Source: Mytilisepta virgata
Lineage: Eukaryota; Mollusca; Bivalvia; Mytilida; Mytilidae
DNA length: 64,000 bases
Direction of reading: 5' to 3'
Assembly (NCBI GenBank): GCA_028015205.1
Contig: CM051521.1
Location: 109,034,513-109,098,512, forward strand
Shown here: in pieces, positions 49,287 to 62,635 of the stretch
How positions within the stretch are numbered: the first letter of the stretch is position 1
Layout of the letters: each line of letters begins with the position of its first letter
Program-made: the position numbers and the translations under genes
The notes under the pieces: generated by a model
The model's input: the letters and a program-made list of their open reading frames with translations, nothing else
Told to the model about the DNA's origin: nothing
Database searches by the model: none

Positions 49287-49757
49287 CCAGCAATGGTCCT
49301 TAGATGGTCCTATTTCAGAAGTGTGTCTGATGACCAGGACAGTCAACCAAATTGGCTGCCACAGCCGAATTTAGTTCAACATAAGACCCTATTGGAAAAT
49401 TCATTTAAAAATTTTCTTATCTGAGACCAGTTGGACTTGGCAGCAATGGACATTAGATGGTCCCCTTTCATAATTATGTCCGCTGACCTGGTCTGCCACC
49501 AAAGCTGAACTATGGAAAAATTTAATTTGCACATCATCATACCTTAAACTTGGCCATTTGGAACCAAACTAACGCCAGCAATGTTCCTGTTTCAAAATTA
49601 TGTTTGATAACCTTGAATGTCAACTAAGATTGCCGCGACACCCTAACTTTGTTTAATATTGTACCTATAGGAAAACCAGCCAAGATAAATTTTCAGTCCT
49701 GCTGAAGGTGGACAAGTTAAACCCAGATGAGCGATACAGGCTCTTGAGAGCCTCTCG
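49287..49757 (+). mobile_element. Truncated family-1 HINE-like copy (3' part)
   Basis: Starts inside a monomer (CAGCAATGGTCCTTAGATGG), continues through two to three monomers and ends ATGAGCGATACAGGCTCTTG, AGAGCCTCTCG then TTTAAGG. The 5' end is missing. Confidence 0.8.
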
Positions 49758-51639
49758 TTTAAGGTTTGATAGTCTTTTTTGACATGAACAGTAAAAAAGA
49801 AAAAAAAGCCTCTTGTTATGACAAAAGAAACTCAGGATAATTAAGAAACGTATAAAAATGCGAAAGTAGTAAATAAAATCAAACCGCCTTAAAAGCATGA
49901 ATATGGTTAATTAAATAGTCAAATGCTACAGATGTAGTTTGAGGTTTAAACGAGTTAGTTTATAATAATTACATTTCCGTTTAGTTGTAAAAATCGATCA
50001 AAGAATACCGAAGAGAAAGGGAAAGGTGCCGGAGACATGTAAGATAAAAGTATAAATGCATTGTTACAGGGAACCTTTCATCAATAGATTGTATTGTACT
50101 AGAAAATACAGGAGCCCTTTTCACAAAATATCTTAAGAGTAATATCACTCGTAAGTTAACCTACAATCTGTATGACTTAAGAGTAATTTTACTCTTAAGA
50201 CTTTTTGTGAAAAGTACTCTGGGTCGTTTGTTTTTCCTTGTTTACTTGAAGAGTAAAGGTGCTTACTCGCATCTTATCTTTACATTTACTTGAAACTGAG
50301 CGAGTACGTTTATATGAAATTTAAACTCGCTTGCCCTTCAAGTACACAAAACGAAACCTTGAACAAGAAATGTAGGTTTAATCTGTCAGGAAATCTAATT
50401 TTCTTTGCAATTATTTGAAACATATACATATAACCAGCGGCTAGTTTTCTGTTCTTTGTTTCTAGGTATAGCTTTGTCAGAAGGTGTCTGTGCATTTCAT
50501 GTTTTGATTAAACGCGCACCTGAGTTAGTTATTGACAACTCTATAATTCATATTTATCGTGATATACCAAGAAAGTAAATAATATGTTACCAAATCCAAA
50601 TACAATGGACTAATAGCTAACTGAAAAGAAGTGCAATCAAATCAATGAATTATTATATCATCTTTTATACAATATAACGAAAATAGATTTTCAGGCAAAT
50701 TATTTAATTAAAAGTTACATCTGCTTCACAAGCTGAGTTCGGATTTATTTACGTGCTAAAATAAACACCGGTTTGATATCTTTTCATATAGACTACTCTC
50801 AATGTTTGATTACGGATTTCTACCCTCTCCCTTTTAATTAAACTTTCCCATAGCTATATTCATGAGTGCCTTGTTGATTTTTTTCTTTTGTGACAAAACA
50901 TTTGTACATTATATACTCGTTTGTTACTGAAATGGTATTTATCGGTAAATGTACCACGTTTCCTGTCGTTAATTCACTGTTTTGTTGATTTAAAGATCTA
51001 AATTGTCCTCGAACTTAAAATGACTAATAAATGACTTTCAAGTCTGTTTATATAAAATTATCGGGATGAGAGAAATAAATGTCCACTTTTAAGTTACATT
51101 TTACATGTAAGCCCATTGAATGACTATGGGAAAAAAAGTTTACCTTAATATAGCTAAAAATAATTCACCTTTTGGTGTTGTAAGGTATTCATTCGTTCAT
51201 TTGCTTAGTTCAATCATAAATTGTGGAGCCACCAATTTTTGCTTATAAACCATAGTTATTGCATGAAAAAACATATGATACAAATAAATCAAAATATGTA
51301 GATTGTATCAAAAATTAAGCATATTAAAACGTAAATAAGGTAAAAAGAAGGAAAAAAATAACACTACCAAAGATCTCAAAACGAACAAAAAATAAATAAC
51401 TATACCAAAAAGTGGGCATTCTCTGTTGCAAAATACATGCATTTGCATTAATCCAAATATCTCCCCTTTTTTTCGTTTCCTTGATCAAATTAGTTTTTTG
51501 GGTTTTTCGTAGCAAAATATACTTTGCCATTACTATATATAATAGGGAAGTAAGTGAACGGAAAATCTCAATCTTTCTTTAAATTGAAAGGAAACGACAT
51601 TTAACAGATTTGATAAATATTTTGTATAATTATGCAAGA
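49758..51639. other. No gene; one foldback
   Basis: At 50110-50220 the arms CTTTTCACAAAATATCTTAAG and the inverse ending TTTTTGTGAAAAG flank a second pair, CTTAAGAGTAA/TTACTCTTAAG. Otherwise AT-rich and unrecognised. Confidence 0.5.
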
Positions 51640-51900
51640 CAAAGATGTGTAGCTTTCCCCTAGCAAAACTGTGGCGGGGTCTGTTCGACTTCCACCTTAA
51701 TTGACAAGGATTGCCAATTTTCCTACTGAAGGTCGGTGGTTCTCTCCGGTATTCCGGCTTCCTCCACCAATAAAAACTTGCCGCCGCGAAATAGCCAAAT
51801 GTACTGAAAACTGCGTTAAACCCCAACTAAACAAAAAAAAAAAAAAAAAAAACAAAAAAAAAAAACCAAAAAAAAAAAAAAACAAAAAAACAAAAAACAA
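51640..51900 (+). repeat. SINE-like element with A-rich tail
   Basis: A conserved-looking body (GAAGGTCGGTGGTTCTCTCC, CGGCTTCCTCCACCAATAAA, CGCGAAATAGCCAAATGTAC, GCGTTAAACCCC) runs directly into about 75 bases of A broken by single C. This resembles the common 3' part of bivalve SINEs as I recall it; no tRNA head is evident. Confidence 0.55.
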
Positions 51901-51949
51901 ACAAACACAGAGTTCGAGATAAGGGAGTCAAAGGGTTACTAGTTTTTTT

Positions 51950-54600
51950 ATCAGAATTTAGCATGTCAAACATTACTTTTAACGACTTAATTTTCACCAG
52001 TGGTGAAAAGGGGAAAGATCTAACCCAATCTACAAATTACAGAGGCATAATAGTTACATCTACTCATGGGAAAGTATACGAGTATGTGCTGTTTGAAAAG
52101 GCAGGTTTAAAGAATATCAATCAATCAAACCTACAATTCGGTTTTACTGAAGGACTATCACCGACTATGGCGGCGCTGATATTATCAGAAGTATACTCAG
52201 AAATCAATGGAAAAGATTTATTATTTATAACAACACTAGATAGTCAAAAAGCATTTGATGTAGTCAATCATCAAATCTTGCTAGACAAACTCTACTATTT
52301 AGGAATAGATATTGAATATTGGGATGTTATTGAGGATATGTACAAAGGTGTCACATCAACTGTGAAATGGCAAGGAGACACAAGCTTCTCGTTTAGTATT
52401 GATCAGGGAGTAAGACAGGGTGGAATCTTATCTTCACATCTATACAAACAATACATCAATGAGTAACTGTCTGAACTAGAAGCTCATAACATGGGAATGT
52501 CTATAGGGAATACATATGCAGGGTGCCCTAGCTGTGCAGATGATATTGTACTACTTTCAAATGACCAAAACGAAATGCAAGAAATGCTCAACACGGTGTA
52601 TAATTACTCAAGCGACCATAGATTCTTAATCCATCCAGTGAAAAGCAATACAATAGTTAAATGTGTAAACAAACGAGCTAGTGAAAGAATACAGCAAACA
52701 ACAAAAAATTTTACTTTATGCGATAACATTATGGAATTTAAATCAGAAACAACACATCTAGGTCTTAAAAGAACAACATATGAGGAAACTAAAATCAATA
52801 TCAATGACAGGATATCACTATCACGAAGAACACTATACTCTCTGATCAAGACTGGCGTTCATGGTACAAATGGACTCAACCCAAGAACTTCATGCAAGAT
52901 TAACCAAGTATACGTCATTCCACGTCTTCTATACGGCCTAGAAACCTTAAATCTCCAAAACAAAGACACAGAAGCACTATGCAGTTTTCATCTTACCACT
53001 CTGAAGCATATTCAATCACTTCCAAATAGAACAGCTACATCAGCAGTCTACTTGCTTATGGGAGCACTGCCAATAACTGCTGAGCTCCACAAAAGACAGC
53101 TGAGTCTGTTACACTCAATAGCAATGAGTCACAATAACTCAATACGTGAAATTGCATGGAGGCAACATACAGCAGGTCGACCAAACAGCTTCTTCAAAAG
53201 AATAAATGACATACTGGACATGTATCAACTCCCATCATTCAACGAAATAATGAATCAACATTACAACAAACTAGACTGGAAACACATCGTACGATAAGCT
53301 ATTTCATCTCACTGGACAGTTAAACTCAAAGCAGGTTGTGAAGAAAAATCAACACTCAAATTACTATCAAAAAGAAACCTAAATATTGGGCAAACTCACA
53401 ACGTATGGGATACAATATCGAGCACCGTCAAAAATGTCAGAAAAGCAGCAACAAAAGTACGCATGTTAACTGGAACATACATGCTCCAAACCTTCAAAGT
53501 AAAATTCAATCAAGTCGAGATAGATCCTACCTGCCCAATATGTAAGCTTGAAGCTGAAGATCTTCAGCACCTTCTAACGAGCTGCCCAGCGTATAGACAC
53601 ATTCGAAAATCTCACTTTCAACAGATAAAAGAATATGTTGTTAGCAAAATTGGAAATAGTGTATGGACAATCAATTTCAACAACAAAATGGCTATCACGC
53701 AACTATTGATAGACTGTCAAAGCTTTGTTGAAAGGAACATTCTCCCAAATGACAAAATGATACTACTGCCACTTAATCCACATGAAAAGAATTCAAACAT
53801 TACTAATGTATAGCTAGCGCGTGGAATAAGTGGGTATATCTCTGTGTATGGTCAAGTCAGTCTCATATCTTGATTCTTAAAAATAGTACTCCATATCTAC
53901 ATTATTAAACCAATCATAACAATACTACTAAAATATCAAAGTCACGATTTCAGATTTTATAAATTTCATCTTATAAGAACATTAACCTTGATAATTATGA
54001 TTCCCACGGTAATCGAACATGCTAATTATATTATCTCCTGGCATTTTAAACCAACGTTAAGCCTATTTAAATAATATTACTAAACATCCAAGTTAGTCAT
54101 GCTTCTGATGTTAATATTGCATTTAAAAACACTTACTTAGAATTATGACTGACAAGCCTTACGAACATGTAATTTATTTTTACCTCTTGCCATTTTAACA
54201 TTACATTACTTTTAAAGTCCCTATATTAATGCTTTGTTGTATATACACTGGTTATTATGGTGGAGGATACTGTTCATTCATATTTTACAGTGGATTTATT
54301 GTGTTTTAATGTACAGATGTTGTTATAACTTATCGGTCTCATCCGAGTGCTCATAAACAGGAGGGAATTACGAAAGAAGAAGAAGGTTCCAATATGTGAA
54401 ACATTTTGAGGACTAAAAACAACATAACAAACATTACGGAGCAGTAACAAGAAAGTCAATGGTACTACTGTAATGCATTTTAATAATAAGTATACATATA
54501 TCATCTGCCAGTTATGAAGTATGCTTGTTTACTGTTGTAACTATTGTTATTAATTTAATGTGCTATTATAATATGTTGTAATAAGATAATAAAAAAAATA
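51950..54600 (+). pseudogene. LINE reverse transcriptase remnant, 5'-truncated, two nonsense codons
   Basis: One frame from 51963 to 53813 is interrupted only by TAA at 52464 and TAA at 53295. The first part has the RT fingers/palm: 'LDSQKAFDVVNHQILLDKL' (first catalytic Asp), 'QGVRQGGILSS' (motif B), then 'GCPSCADDIVLLSND' (motif C, with CADD where many enzymes have YADD; CADD occurs in some LINEs as I recall, so I do not count it as damage). The C-terminus has a C-x2-C...H-x4-C motif ('CPICKLEAEDLQHLLTSC'). No endonuclease precedes it. The likely 3' end is the AATAATAAAAAAAATAAT stretch near 54590. Two nonsense codons make it inactive. Confidence 0.82.
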
Positions 54601-57139
54601 ATATGTACACCATCTTCTTTATTTCTTCCAAGAATTGTTCCTCTATTTCTTTCTGTTAATTTCCACTAAAAAATTTTTTGGACGAGACTATCACTTCAAA
54701 TATATTTTTCTCTAATTAGATCTAATTAGAGTTCATGTTCTGCCCCCTACATTTTATACCTATATTTTTGAAAAGTGAGCAGAACAGGAACACACCGCCT
54801 GGGTATACATTTTAGCAATATCCTTTGATGAAGAACATAATTCAAACAAATGTATGGCAATTATAAAAATTGATATGGTGTTAATATTTGACATTTAAAG
54901 AATAATTAAATTTGTGAATATATATTGACCTTGTAATCTATTGTTACCATGGAATGAACTGTTTGACAATTTTTTTTTACAATGAAGATCAATTAAAATG
55001 TACGTACTAAATATTTAAAAAGTGATATGAAACTTACAACAATAGAATAACGTTTATTTTATTACAATATGAAATGACACGTCAATATATTCATTATTGA
55101 CAATACGTTATATAGAACAAACATTGAAATTCAAATCAATTATAAATCTGAGAGAATAAATTCCATTCATATAAAGCACTCCATACTTATGATATTAAAT
55201 CTGTTTTTAAAAAGTGTTAAAAGATAATTTTTTTCTAAATTTGGTGACTAAATACAGTTATAACAGATATCTTATGTAATTTCAGATGATATAAAAGTAA
55301 TGTTCCATATGAATATCGACTTCTTATCAAGGGAGCAGAATAAAATTTTCTTGATATAAAATTTTGATTGCTGACTCTTAAATTGTTCAGGAAAATGAAA
55401 TTCTTATTTAATTATAATACCATGTTTTTCCATCAAATTATTCTAAACTGCTCGACATATTGATATTTAAACTTTGGACTATGACAACTGGGGTAATCAA
55501 TGCTCAGGAACTATTAGTGTGTTATAATATTTTGTTGTTGTGGTAAATTGCTTCCTTGTCATTTTATTGTACTTGGAATTTGAATTCATTCCAATAGATC
55601 GATTGTCAGATTGTATCTCAATGTAATGCAATGCAAAAAAAAAAAATATAATAAAAGAATTAAAAATCCAACCGAACCAAAATTCTAAGGTAAATGTAGT
55701 GACTACTACTGAATTGAACAACTGGTCGGTGTGGTGGTTGATTCTCTTCTGGTGAACATAAAATCAATTTCAGTTTTATAAGGACCCCGGTTACTCGCTT
55801 TAGTGCCAAGATAAATGCAGATTCATTTCAGGTTTCATCGTGTACCTTTGGAAAGCCCAAAATACATGTAATAACCATAATATAAACAATGCAAGAATCA
55901 AACGGACCAAGTGTGCATGTTTTGCATGGTTTGTTTCGTTCGTTCCTGTTCGGATTTTTGACTTTCGATTCTGTTCTTTCCGTATTCTTATATTTTACTT
56001 CTTTAAGTTATAAATTTAAGTCTGGTCTACAACTTTATTATTTTTTTTTGTATGATTTGCAAATTTCCTCAAAATTTTTAGTAGCAATACGAGGATTTCT
56101 TCATAAAGAAAACTTGGGTTAAATTATTGAAATATTTGGTAGATGCGTTGGTCTGCATTCGTGTATTTTTTTTTTTGAAATTCAAATTGCTCTACAACGC
56201 TTTCTTTATAAAGAAAATGCAGAAAACAATTATGAAATATATTTGCTTGGTATTGTGTAAATGAGTTTCAAGTAATTTTTCGGATTTCTCAATTTGTTGG
56301 AAAACTTAAGTGGTTTTGAAAGTTATGTTTCAGAAGAAAAGGCTTGGTAAATTATGAAATTTTTGTTAGATACTTTAGTCTGTATGATATTTCTTGATCT
56401 TTCGTGTATCTTTGTTCTTCAATCAAACAGATTTTTAACAATTCATTTAGGTGTGAAATGTTTTTCCAGTATGAAGGACTTACTTATTGGAACTTCAGAT
56501 AAAAAGCAGTTGGAGTGCTCGTCCTTTGTAAAATCATTATGTCATGAGTAGCAAAGCAAGAAAAAAAGAAATGAAAAAAAAACATAATAAATATATAAAT
56601 ACTTCACATTATCTTTAGGATATTACAACAGCAAAATTAAAAAAAAAGCATAGAAACTAATAGAAATGCGAACTTTAATAAAATTTGTAGATGCCCTGGA
56701 AGTATACGAACAGATGAATGAATAGCACATTTAATAACATTTGTTCAATTGTTGTTATACCTATAACCTTACCGTTAAAAATATTTACTTTCTTAAATCT
56801 CTATGACGTAAATCTTTTATAAATATATTGTTTTGATATAAATTCAGATCCAAATTTTATGCGTCATAAATTTTAATTGACATTATAAGAATAAATACTG
56901 GAAACATCAATTGAAACAAATGCTTAATGAAACAATATCAAATAGAGATTGACAAATACATGGCACTTTGCTTTAGATATTGATAATGAATAGTTAGACC
57001 ACAATTATTACTAATCAATCGAACTATCGTAGGAGAGGGATACGTTTGGTTGTTTTTGTTAATAAAAATGACAAATTATTTGCTTATTTAACAAAATATT
57101 GACAGAACTTAAAATGTGGTCTTGATTTATTTATTTCAG
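54601..57139. other. No recognisable feature upstream of the receptor exon
   Basis: AT-rich, presumably intergenic plus the 5' intron of the receptor gene. Short open frames at 55889-56551 have no recognisable motif. Confidence 0.4.
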
Positions 57140-57583
57140 GTCTTAGCATGTGGTAAATTAACGAAGAGAAAATCCAAACCTTATATTATTAAATATGGAA
57201 TATTACAAATAAAAATGACGTTTTCAGCAATATTCAGTGGAATTTATATACTTGTGATTATATCATCTACTGAAATTTGGTATGGGAAAACAGAAACTTT
57301 AAAGATTTCATTTTTGGCATCAGTATCACAAGGCCATGGCATGGGTAAATTTTATGGAGGAGCTTACTATCGGGCAATTAATGATATCAAGAAAAATGCC
57401 AGCATTCTGTCAAACCATACAATAGAAACTTTATTTCATGATACCGCAGATGATTATCTGAAAGCTTTAAACAGTATGACAGACCTTTATGTTAATCAGA
57501 CTATTGGGTTTATCGGACCAGAAGGAACCTGTTCACATGCTGCCATTGTTGCTTCCGCATGGAACCTACCAATGATTGGATAT
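57140..57583 (+). CDS. First coding exon of an ANF-receptor-domain protein, probably a receptor guanylate cyclase
   Basis: An acceptor (TTTATTTATTTCAG) at 57139 precedes this exon and GTGAGT follows 57583. The preferred start is ATG 57215, giving 123 residues. An in-frame reading continues upstream of it, so more N-terminal sequence cannot be excluded. MTFSAIFSGIYILVIISSTE looks like a signal peptide. The rest matches the N-terminal lobe of the ANF-receptor (periplasmic-binding-like) domain: 'ISFLASVSQGHGMGKFYGGA', 'AINDIKKN', and 'GFIGPEGTCSHAAIVASAWN' with 'LPMIGY', typical of natriuretic-peptide-receptor type guanylate cyclases. Possible N-glycosylation sites are NAS, NHT and NQT. No second exon is found in the remaining 6.4 kb, so the next intron is at least that long. 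Another class-C-like receptor with the same domain is possible. Confidence 0.7.
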
Positions 57584-58817
57584 GTGAGTCAATGTTTTTA
57601 TCTTAACTTTTTATAACAGTGTTTGTTAAGTTGGATTTGGCTTTTATGTTATTATAAGTAAATGGAAATAAGCTTATCCGATAAATGATCATAAATTGAA
57701 AAGCAAAATGCAAGACTACATTTTTATTTTTCTCTTCAAGTTATGACAAACGTTTTAGTTTTAGATCGAAACGAAAGGACATATAGGGTCATTGTCGACG
57801 AGAGAACAGCCCTGAAACAGAATTCTAAAAGTACATAAGAGGTCATCCTACAACCTTCTAGATATCTGTTAGAATAATTGATAAGCACAGCCCCCTGATC
57901 ACATTTCAAGAGAATGACTACAGAGATAAATGGTTCCAGGTTTCATTTCTGTTCTACCCTAACACAGATTTAACTTCCATTAGACACAGTTATATAATAC
58001 ACTATCAGAGTAAATATCATTTGAATCTTACCTTCATTCATCAAAGAAAACATGACCATGGCTATTTACGTATACTCCTTAGTTTGAAAAGTTGATGCAC
58101 TTACTAATATTTTATAAAATACGTACGATACGACCTCCTCCTAGGCTTCAAGCTATCTTTGGATGCTCAGTTGGGTCCTTGCTTTCTATTTTTCATTTCA
58201 TGGTTGATTTGATTTCTCCGAGCATGTTTAAACTACTTTGACTTCTTAGATAATTATCAGTTTCGATAGAGCTACTAAATCAGGGATAGCTTAGATCAAA
58301 ATCAGTTTTATCACTCAATTCTGATGCACCAGATATGAATATAACGACTCATAGTTTGTGCTCAAGGCCTAAAACAAAAACGTTGAAGAGAAGATTCAAA
58401 TGCCAGAACGATCAAAAGGGTAAAATCAAAGTTATCTAAAAATCTGTATGGTAGCCAACAGTAATTGGTTAATCATTATAGTATTTCTTTATCAGGAACG
58501 GTTATAGATATGTTGTTTTTGTCATTGCCGTCTACTAACTTGCAACGTGACCATTGATGCCGTGTGCAAAAATGAAGTATATGATACCCTTCTGGAACAA
58601 CAAATATTACATAAAGCCTGATCTTGAACTTTAAGTTATATATTTTTTTCTTCCTTAAGCTGTTGTCAAGTCATGTGGATATTCGACTCTTGGTTTTGTT
58701 CCTGCAATATTTTACGCATCTTTCTTTTCCATTCCAGAATTTAATCTGTTATAAACTATTTGGAGTTCTTTTTGGGGATTTTCCAATATTCGTCCTTGAA
58801 CATTTTCGCTGGTCATG
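57584..58817. other. Intron sequence without recognisable feature
   Basis: No exon, repeat or RNA gene was recognised between the receptor exon's donor and the repeat block that begins at 58818. Confidence 0.4.
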
Positions 58818-58892
58818 TTTTTGTCAGATGTTCAGAATAATCTGATATCCATTTGAATGCCATAAATTATTTGTCCCCGCTAACACCCATTT

Positions 58893-61023
58893 TTAGCTCA
58901 CCTGACCCAAAGGGTCAAATGAGCTTTTCTCATCACTTGGCGTCCGTCGTCGTCCGTCGTCGTCCGTTAACTTTTACAAAAATCTTCTCCTCTGAAACAA
59001 CTGGGCCAAATTGAACCAAACTTGGCCACAAGCATCATTAGAGTATCTAGTTTAAAAAATATGTCCGATGACCCCGCCTGTCAACCAACATGGCCGACAT
59101 GGCTAAAAATAGAACATAGGGGGTAAACTGCATTTTTTGTCTTATATCTCAAAAACTAAAGCAATTAGAGCAAAACTGATGGGGGTAAAAATGTTTATCA
59201 GGTCAAGATCTACCTGTCATGAAATTTTCAGACGAATCGGTCAACCCTTTGTTGGGTTATTGCCCCTGAATTGTTAATTTTAAGGAAATTTTGCAGTTGC
59301 AGGTTATTATCTTGAATATTATTATAGCTAAAGACAAATTGTAAACAGCAAAAATGTTCAACAAAGTAAGATCTACAAATAAGTCAACATGACCAGAATC
59401 ATTGATTGACCCCTTATAGGAGTTTTTGCCATTTAAAGACGGCATCCAGCGTAAACTTTCCTTTAAAGATCTTTTCCTCTCAAACCACTGGGTCAATTGA
59501 GAACAAACTTTGGTAGTATGGTCCTTGGGTGGCCCCCTTCCAAAATTATATCTGGCATCCCCGACTTCCAACCGAGATGGCTGGTGTTACTAAAAATAGA
59601 AAAAAGGGGGGGGGGGGGGTGACTTTCAAAAATCTTCTTATATGAAACTACAAGTCCAGTTGGAACCAAAGTTGGCAGTAATAGTTCTTAGGAGGTTCTC
59701 TTTCAGAAATATGTCCAATGACCTAGACTGTTAACCAAGATGGCTGCCACAGCCGAACTTGTTTAACATAGGGCCCTATGGAAAAATTCATTGAAAAATC
59801 TGTTTGTCTTAAACCACTTGACCAATTGGAACCTTACTTGGCAGCAATGGTCCTTAGATGGTCCTCTCACAGAGGTGTGTCCGATGACCCGGACTGTCAA
59901 CCAAGATGGCCGCCACAACCGAACTTAGTTTAACATAGGGCCCTATAAGAAAATTCATACAAAAATCTTCTTGTCCAAAACTACTTGACATATTGGAGCA
60001 GGAATTGGCAGCATTGGTCCTTAGGAGGTCCTTTTTCAGAAATGTGAACCAGTATGGCCAGTATGGCCGCCACAGAAGAAATTAGTTTAACATAGGACCC
60101 TATGGGAAATTCACTCAAAAATCTTCTCGTCTGAAACCTCTAAGCCAATTAGAATTAGACTTGGTAGCAATGGTCTTTAGATGGTCCTCTTTCAGAATTT
60201 TGTGCGATGACCAAGACTGTCAACCAAGATGGCAGCCACACCCGAACTTAGTTTAACATAGAGCCCTATGGAAAAATTCATTGAAAAATCTTCTTGTCCG
60301 AAACCACTTGATATATTGGAGCCCGACATTGCAGCATTGGTCCTTAGGAGGTCCTTTTTCAGAAATGTGTCTGATTTCGTTGAATGTGAACCAAGATGGC
60401 CGCCACAGCAGAACTTAGTTTAACATAGGACCCTATGGGAAATTCACTCAAAAATCTTCTCGTCTGAAACCACTAAGCCAATTAGAATTAGATCTGGAAG
60501 CAATGGTCCTTAGATGGTCCTGTTTCAGAATTTTGTGCGATGACCAAGACTGTCAACCAAGATGGCCGCCACACCTGAACTTAGTTTAACATAGGACCCT
60601 ATGGAAAAATTCATTGAAAAATCTTCTTGTCTGAAACCACTTGACATATTGGAGCCAGACTTGGCAGCATTGGTCCTTAGGAGGTCCTCTTTCAGAAATA
60701 TGTCCGATCACTCGGATTGTCAACCAAGATGGCTGCCACACCGAAATTTGTTAAATATTGGACCCTATAGGAAAATTCATTTAAAAATCTTCTTGTCTGA
60801 AACCGCTTAGCCAGTTGGAACAATACTTAGCAGAAATAGTTCTCTTTTAGAAATTTATCCGTTGACCTGGACTAAACCAAGATGACTGCCACAGCTGAAA
60901 TTAGTTCAACATAGAATCCTATAGAAAAACCAGCAAAATTGACTGCAACACTTAAATGTTTAGGTCTGTTCAAGGTGAAAAGTTAAATCCAGGTGAGCGA
61001 TACAGGTACTTGAGAGCCTCTAG
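58893..61023 (+). mobile_element. Helentron/HINE-like element, family 1, 2131 bp, with defined insertion site
   Basis: Longest copy. It has 5' AGCTCACCTGACCC-AAA-GGGTCAAATGAGCT hairpin, CGTCCGTCGTCGTCC microsatellite, a unique part nearly identical to the 27.7 kb copy, and then about eight tandem monomers with 'ATGGCCGCCACA'-type cores near 59736, 59902, 60063, 60225, 60393, 60559, 60726 and 60882 (period about 156-168). The 3' end is CCAGGTGAGCGATACAGG, a decayed hairpin, then CTAG. It interrupts a copy of the block found uninterrupted at 707-1076: left flank ends at 58892, right flank resumes at 61024. It lies in the first intron of the receptor gene. Confidence 0.88.
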
Positions 61024-61312
61024 TTCTTTTCATAAATATTTTGCATGCAGAATAATAAGCCATTTGTAAAAATGTTATAAAATCCTTGTTATTATTTAAT
61101 GGTTTTTGAGAGATAAAACTTGGCAATGATAAAGCTATGTAAAATCAAGAGAGCATATTTTTCCCGCAAAATTTTCAACGGCTTATATTTCAAAAACAAG
61201 CACACGGACTTATAATTTTTGTTCACTCTTTTAGTTCCTTTATTAATCCACTATCAATATTTACCAGTGCTATGAAAAGCTTGTTATTTTGAAACTGAGC
61301 CGCGAACATCCT
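61024..61312 (+). repeat. Right half of the interrupted 370 bp repeat
   Basis: Continues the block started at 58818-58892 and matches 783-1076 with small indels (one AATAAA unit missing after AGAATAATA). Confidence 0.8.
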
Positions 61313-61957
61313 AAATCAAGATTGACCAAATGTATTGATATTTCAAGCATCGTTCTGGTAGAATATTTATAAGATGTACATCCTGTCCTAGTTGTTTTAA
61401 AGTGGTTTCGCATCATGTTTTACTAAACTCATTTTTTCTATTGTTATATTCAGTCGTATAACCTTGTAAAAGTGAGGGTGTGTGTTGACGCATATCTTTT
61501 TCTTATTCCATTTTTTTTATCAAAAACAAGGACTGTTTCTTTATAAGATATGAAAAAAATGACCTACTAACATTTTTCACTATAAATAAATAAGTATAAA
61601 GATATGATGTCTTAAATATTTCCTGACTAAATTTTTAAGTTGTCATTAGGTGCTTTTTACATACAGACGTTTTTATTTTTAGTTTTCACTCACAACCACT
61701 TGGGGAATGGATTTAGTATGTCGCACACACCTCCCCCCTGTTTTCCTCTGCCTGCCCTTTATTTTGCAACACCCCACGACCCTTATTATCATTTGTTTTT
61801 CAATTTATGTGCGTTTCCAGCTTAATCAGCGACGCAAACCATTATCTGTGAAGGAAGTCGAGAGAACGATATGTTCCGAATATAATGTTTGCAATGAAAA
61901 GTAGCGCAACGTTCGAATGAATGACGAAATATAGAAAAACCGAAACTATTGATAGCT

Positions 61958-62635
61958 CTGATTGATAGGCAAACATAAATTAGAAATTCCGCAAAACTGA
62001 TTCCAAATTTCTGAAGAGTAAAATAAAATCGTACAATACTGAAATAAAATAATAGGCAGCAAATTCGTTATAACGAGCAGAAAATCTCTTGACAACTATC
62101 TATCTCCAGAAAGACCTTTGTGAAGTCCCTTTTATGACAACAAATAGTCTCTCTCCACAGAGACATCGTTGGAACTAACATATGCCCTTGAATGTCGGAA
62201 ACTTAAGAAACTTAAAAAAAGTAGCTTTGAAGTCATCAGTTTTGTCGTGCGGTTTTGTAAAATTAATTTTTAAATCAGTACTGGACAAATTTCACAAAAT
62301 TGTTTTTTATTTTCATATTATTGTATCGCGTTCTGTCCGTTTCTACATGTTACTTAAAACCGTGCTCAATTGGATTTCCCGGTTTTAACCATAAAAAGAA
62401 AAATATAATACATGGGTGAAAATAAAAAACAACAGGTCTTCAAAGGGAAATAAAATTTCATAATAAACAAGTTAGTTAGTAAAAAGTTTTCAAGAAACCC
62501 CATGCAGCCACCAGTATCAAAAATTGACAATTACTCATAGAGGATGTCTGTCCCGTATTATTGTATGAAATGAAATAGCCCTGATTGATAGGCAAACATA
62601 AATTAGAAATTCCCCAAAACTGATTCCAAATTTCT
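61958..62635. repeat. 55 bp direct repeats 623 bp apart
   Basis: CTGATTGATAGGCAAACATA begins both 61958-62012 and 62581-62635; they differ at one base. The 568 bases between show no coding motif. Confidence 0.8.

Noticed and set aside
51830..51900. Lysine/asparagine-rich ORFs across the A-rich tract
   Set aside because: They are translations of a poly(A)-like tail on a SINE-like element.
52530..52550. CADD instead of YADD as an inactivating RT mutation
   Set aside because: CADD at motif C occurs in some invertebrate LINEs as I recall; the two nonsense codons are better evidence of inactivity.
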